A DNA stretch of 5,771 nucleotides from Deltaproteobacteria bacterium. GTDB lineage: Bacteria; Desulfobacterota_B; Binatia; UBA9968. Below are positions 4,387-5,771 of this stretch, piece after piece (the stretch's first letter is position 1; each line of letters opens with the position of its first letter). The notes beneath the pieces are model-generated. The model searched no databases. It was given only the letters and a program-made list of their open reading frames with translations, and was not told the DNA's origin. The stretch is taken from NCBI GenBank assembly GCA_027297485.1, contig JAPUHZ010000070.1, positions 1 to 5,771 of the forward strand. The letters run 5' to 3'. The position numbers and the translations under genes were made by a program.

Positions 4387-5771
4387 TTAGCGAGCCTCGA
4401 CTCGAGGGAAAAAGCGGAGCTTGTCTGTGGAGAGTTTTTTTGGAATCTTGCTCAGGATATTTTCCTTGACCCATTTGCTGTCCCACCATTCAAGGGGCAG
4501 GACGGGAACCCCGTGAATCAGCGTCGCGTAATGGAGATGATCCCCTATGGCGAGACCGGTTTCTCCGGTTCTTCCAATGTTCTGCTTTCTCTTGACATTC
4601 TCGCCCTTTTTGACGGCGATGGAACTCAAGTGGCTGTACATGGTAAAGATACCTAACCCGTGGTCGATGATAACCGTATTTCCATAGATTCCCAGATCTT
4701 CGGTGAAAATGATCACGCCGTTGTTGGCGGCTTCGACGGGATAATTTCTTGTCACTGCCAGGTCGTAACCCAGATGAAAGGCCTGGTCTATGGTTTTACC
4801 CTTGTAGACGTAGGTTCTGTGATCTGCAAAATTGGCTTCGACCTTTGAGTTGGATAGCTGATGGAAGGCCTCGTTCCATAACATTCTGTTCACCGACTTT
4901 TGGCAGGCTTTTCTGATGGTGCTCTCGTTTTGATTTCTCATGTGACGGTTGACCCTAACAAATACACTCTCAAGATTGCCTTGCCGAATAGAAACATCAT
5001 TCAAAAGAGGGGCCACTTTGTTTTTTATATAGCTGTCTGTGATACGGATGGTTCTCTTTTTCCTTCTGACATTTCTCAGCGCGTAAGAAAGAGGAGCTTG
5101 CCGGGGATTTCCTGCTGCATCTGTTGTGACCAGCGTGGGTTTTTCTTCTGGGGGAACGTCATAGGGATGGGCGAAAAACACCATATTGATATTTGGATCT
5201 ACAAACTGGCCTTTATAACCTGGGAAGAAATACTTTCCGATCCTTACCCCGCTCTTTATACTGTCCTTGGAGGTACGATAGAGGACAAGGCCGGAGCCGC
5301 CAAAGTTTATGTAACGGTCTCCTCTTATGAGCTGAATAGTCGGTGGGGTTAGGTCCACGATGACCTTCTTTTCGATCGTTGTTTCATTGCCGCTGAAAAA
5401 CTTTTGGTAAGAGCGATCCGTAGCGCTCACCCTCAAGATAGCCGGCCCTTCCTTAATATTGAGATTTGCCCGGGAGAGAGCGACAGTGATGGTTTTATCT
5501 TTGATCGGTAAATCGTATTCCTCAGCCACAATGGGTTGTTCCCCGCCCCTTGTGATTAGGGATATGGATATTCTTTTCAAACCTCGGCCTCTGTCGCTGA
5601 TTTCAATGTCAAAGGATTGAGCGCCCACGTATTTTGATTTGAGTTTGATTTGAATACTTGGCGGGTACGACTCGAATAGTAAATAGAGCCAAAGGCCGAC
5701 GGCGATGATAATAACGAGGGTCAGTAAATAGAAGAACACTTTTTTGGTGTCGAAAAGTTTTAGCGCATTGC
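4387..5771 (-). CDS. Membrane-anchored M23 (LytM-type) peptidoglycan endopeptidase, 5' end outside window
   Basis: A zinc endopeptidase predicted to cut peptide cross-links of the cell wall from the periplasmic face of the inner membrane. Numbering from the GTG at 5739, an N-terminal membrane segment (about 2-22) is followed by Ig-like beta regions (about 28-130 and 131-220), a Lys/Arg-rich helical linker (about 225-300) and the M23 domain (about 310-420). The LytM set is complete: H322 and D326 (HLGYD), catalytic H370 (MYSHLSS), H401 and H403 (GDHLHY). The frame stays open upstream of the GTG to the window edge, coding for NALKLFDTKK, and no ribosome binding site precedes the GTG. The charged stretch suits the cytoplasmic side of the anchor, so the true start is beyond 5771. 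The gene is AT-richer than the VOC gene downstream (22 of 60 GC at 4981-5040). A 116-bp gap separates the two, with no clear terminator, so read-through is possible. The nearest well-known relatives are division and envelope-shaping M23 factors; whether this one is active or regulated is not shown. Confidence 0.94.
   Translation of the reverse strand, partial: NALKLFDTKKVFFYLLTLVIIIAVGLWLYLLFESYPPSIQIKLKSKYVGAQSFDIEISDRGRGLKRISISLITRGGEQPIVAEEYDLPIKDKTITVALSRANLNIKEGPAILRVSATDRSYQKFFSGNETTIEKKVIVDLTPPTIQLIRGDRYINFGGSGLVLYRTSKDSIKSGVRIGKYFFPGYKGQFVDPNINMVFFAHPYDVPPEEKPTLVTTDAAGNPRQAPLSYALRNVRRKKRTIRITDSYIKNKVAPLLNDVSIRQGNLESVFVRVNRHMRNQNESTIRKACQKSVNRMLWNEAFHQLSNSKVEANFADHRTYVYKGKTIDQAFHLGYDLAVTRNYPVEAANNGVIIFTEDLGIYGNTVIIDHGLGIFTMYSHLSSIAVKKGENVKRKQNIGRTGETGLAIGDHLHYATLIHGVPVLPLEWWDSKWVKENILSKIPKKLSTDKLRFFPRVEAR

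Noticed and set aside
4900..5352. 150-residue plus-strand open frame
   Set aside because: It lies wholly antisense to the well-supported M23 gene, and its translation shows no domain-like pattern.
5737..5739. GTG at 5739 as the true start of the M23 gene
   Set aside because: There is no ribosome binding site, and the frame stays open to the edge with a plausible charged N-terminus.

Overview
The window reads as ordinary bacterial chromosome of mixed base composition. It holds five protein genes and two kinds of small dispersed non-coding repeat. Gene content (an MmgE/PrpD-family protein, an RNase Z-like metallo-beta-lactamase-fold hydrolase, a leaderless NMT1/SsuA-like binding protein, a glyoxalase-fold protein and a membrane-anchored M23 peptidase) would fit a free-living Gram-negative, perhaps Desulfobacterota (former Deltaproteobacteria) or a similar environmental lineage. 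There is no rRNA or other phylogenetic marker, so this is only a guess.

Layout, left to right. Positions 1-1262 (+) carry most of an MmgE/PrpD gene whose start lies outside the window. Positions 1263-1451 are a convergent intergenic gap filled mainly by copy 1 of a 98-bp structured repeat, which begins one base after the stop codon. Positions 1452-2333 (-) are a metallo-beta-lactamase-fold hydrolase with all expected metal ligands. Positions 2334-2706 are a 373-bp gap holding the hydrolase leader and a 126-bp palindromic, MITE-like element with 20-bp terminal inverted repeats (2518-2643). Positions 2707-3642 (-) are a GC-richer binding-protein-like gene with no signal peptide. Positions 3643-3835 hold its leader and copy 2 of the 98-bp repeat. 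Positions 3836-4270 (-) are a very GC-rich glyoxalase/VOC gene. Positions 4387-5771 (-) are an AT-richer M23 endopeptidase gene that runs off the right edge.

The genes do not form a recognisable pathway. Each minus-strand gene has its own leader of 100-370 bp, so they are probably separate transcription units. The changes in GC content and the repeats at the gene borders suggest a patchwork assembled by insertion and recombination. The two copies of the 98-bp repeat lie in direct orientation and bracket a 2.4-kb segment (hydrolase, MITE-like element, binding protein) that could be deleted or duplicated by recombination between them.

The most unusual material is non-coding: the two-hairpin 98-bp repeat, whose first hairpin looks like a tRNA acceptor/T-arm minihelix ending in ACCA, and the MITE-like palindrome. 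I saw no evidence of a defence system, CRISPR array, tRNA gene, transposase or biosynthetic cluster.
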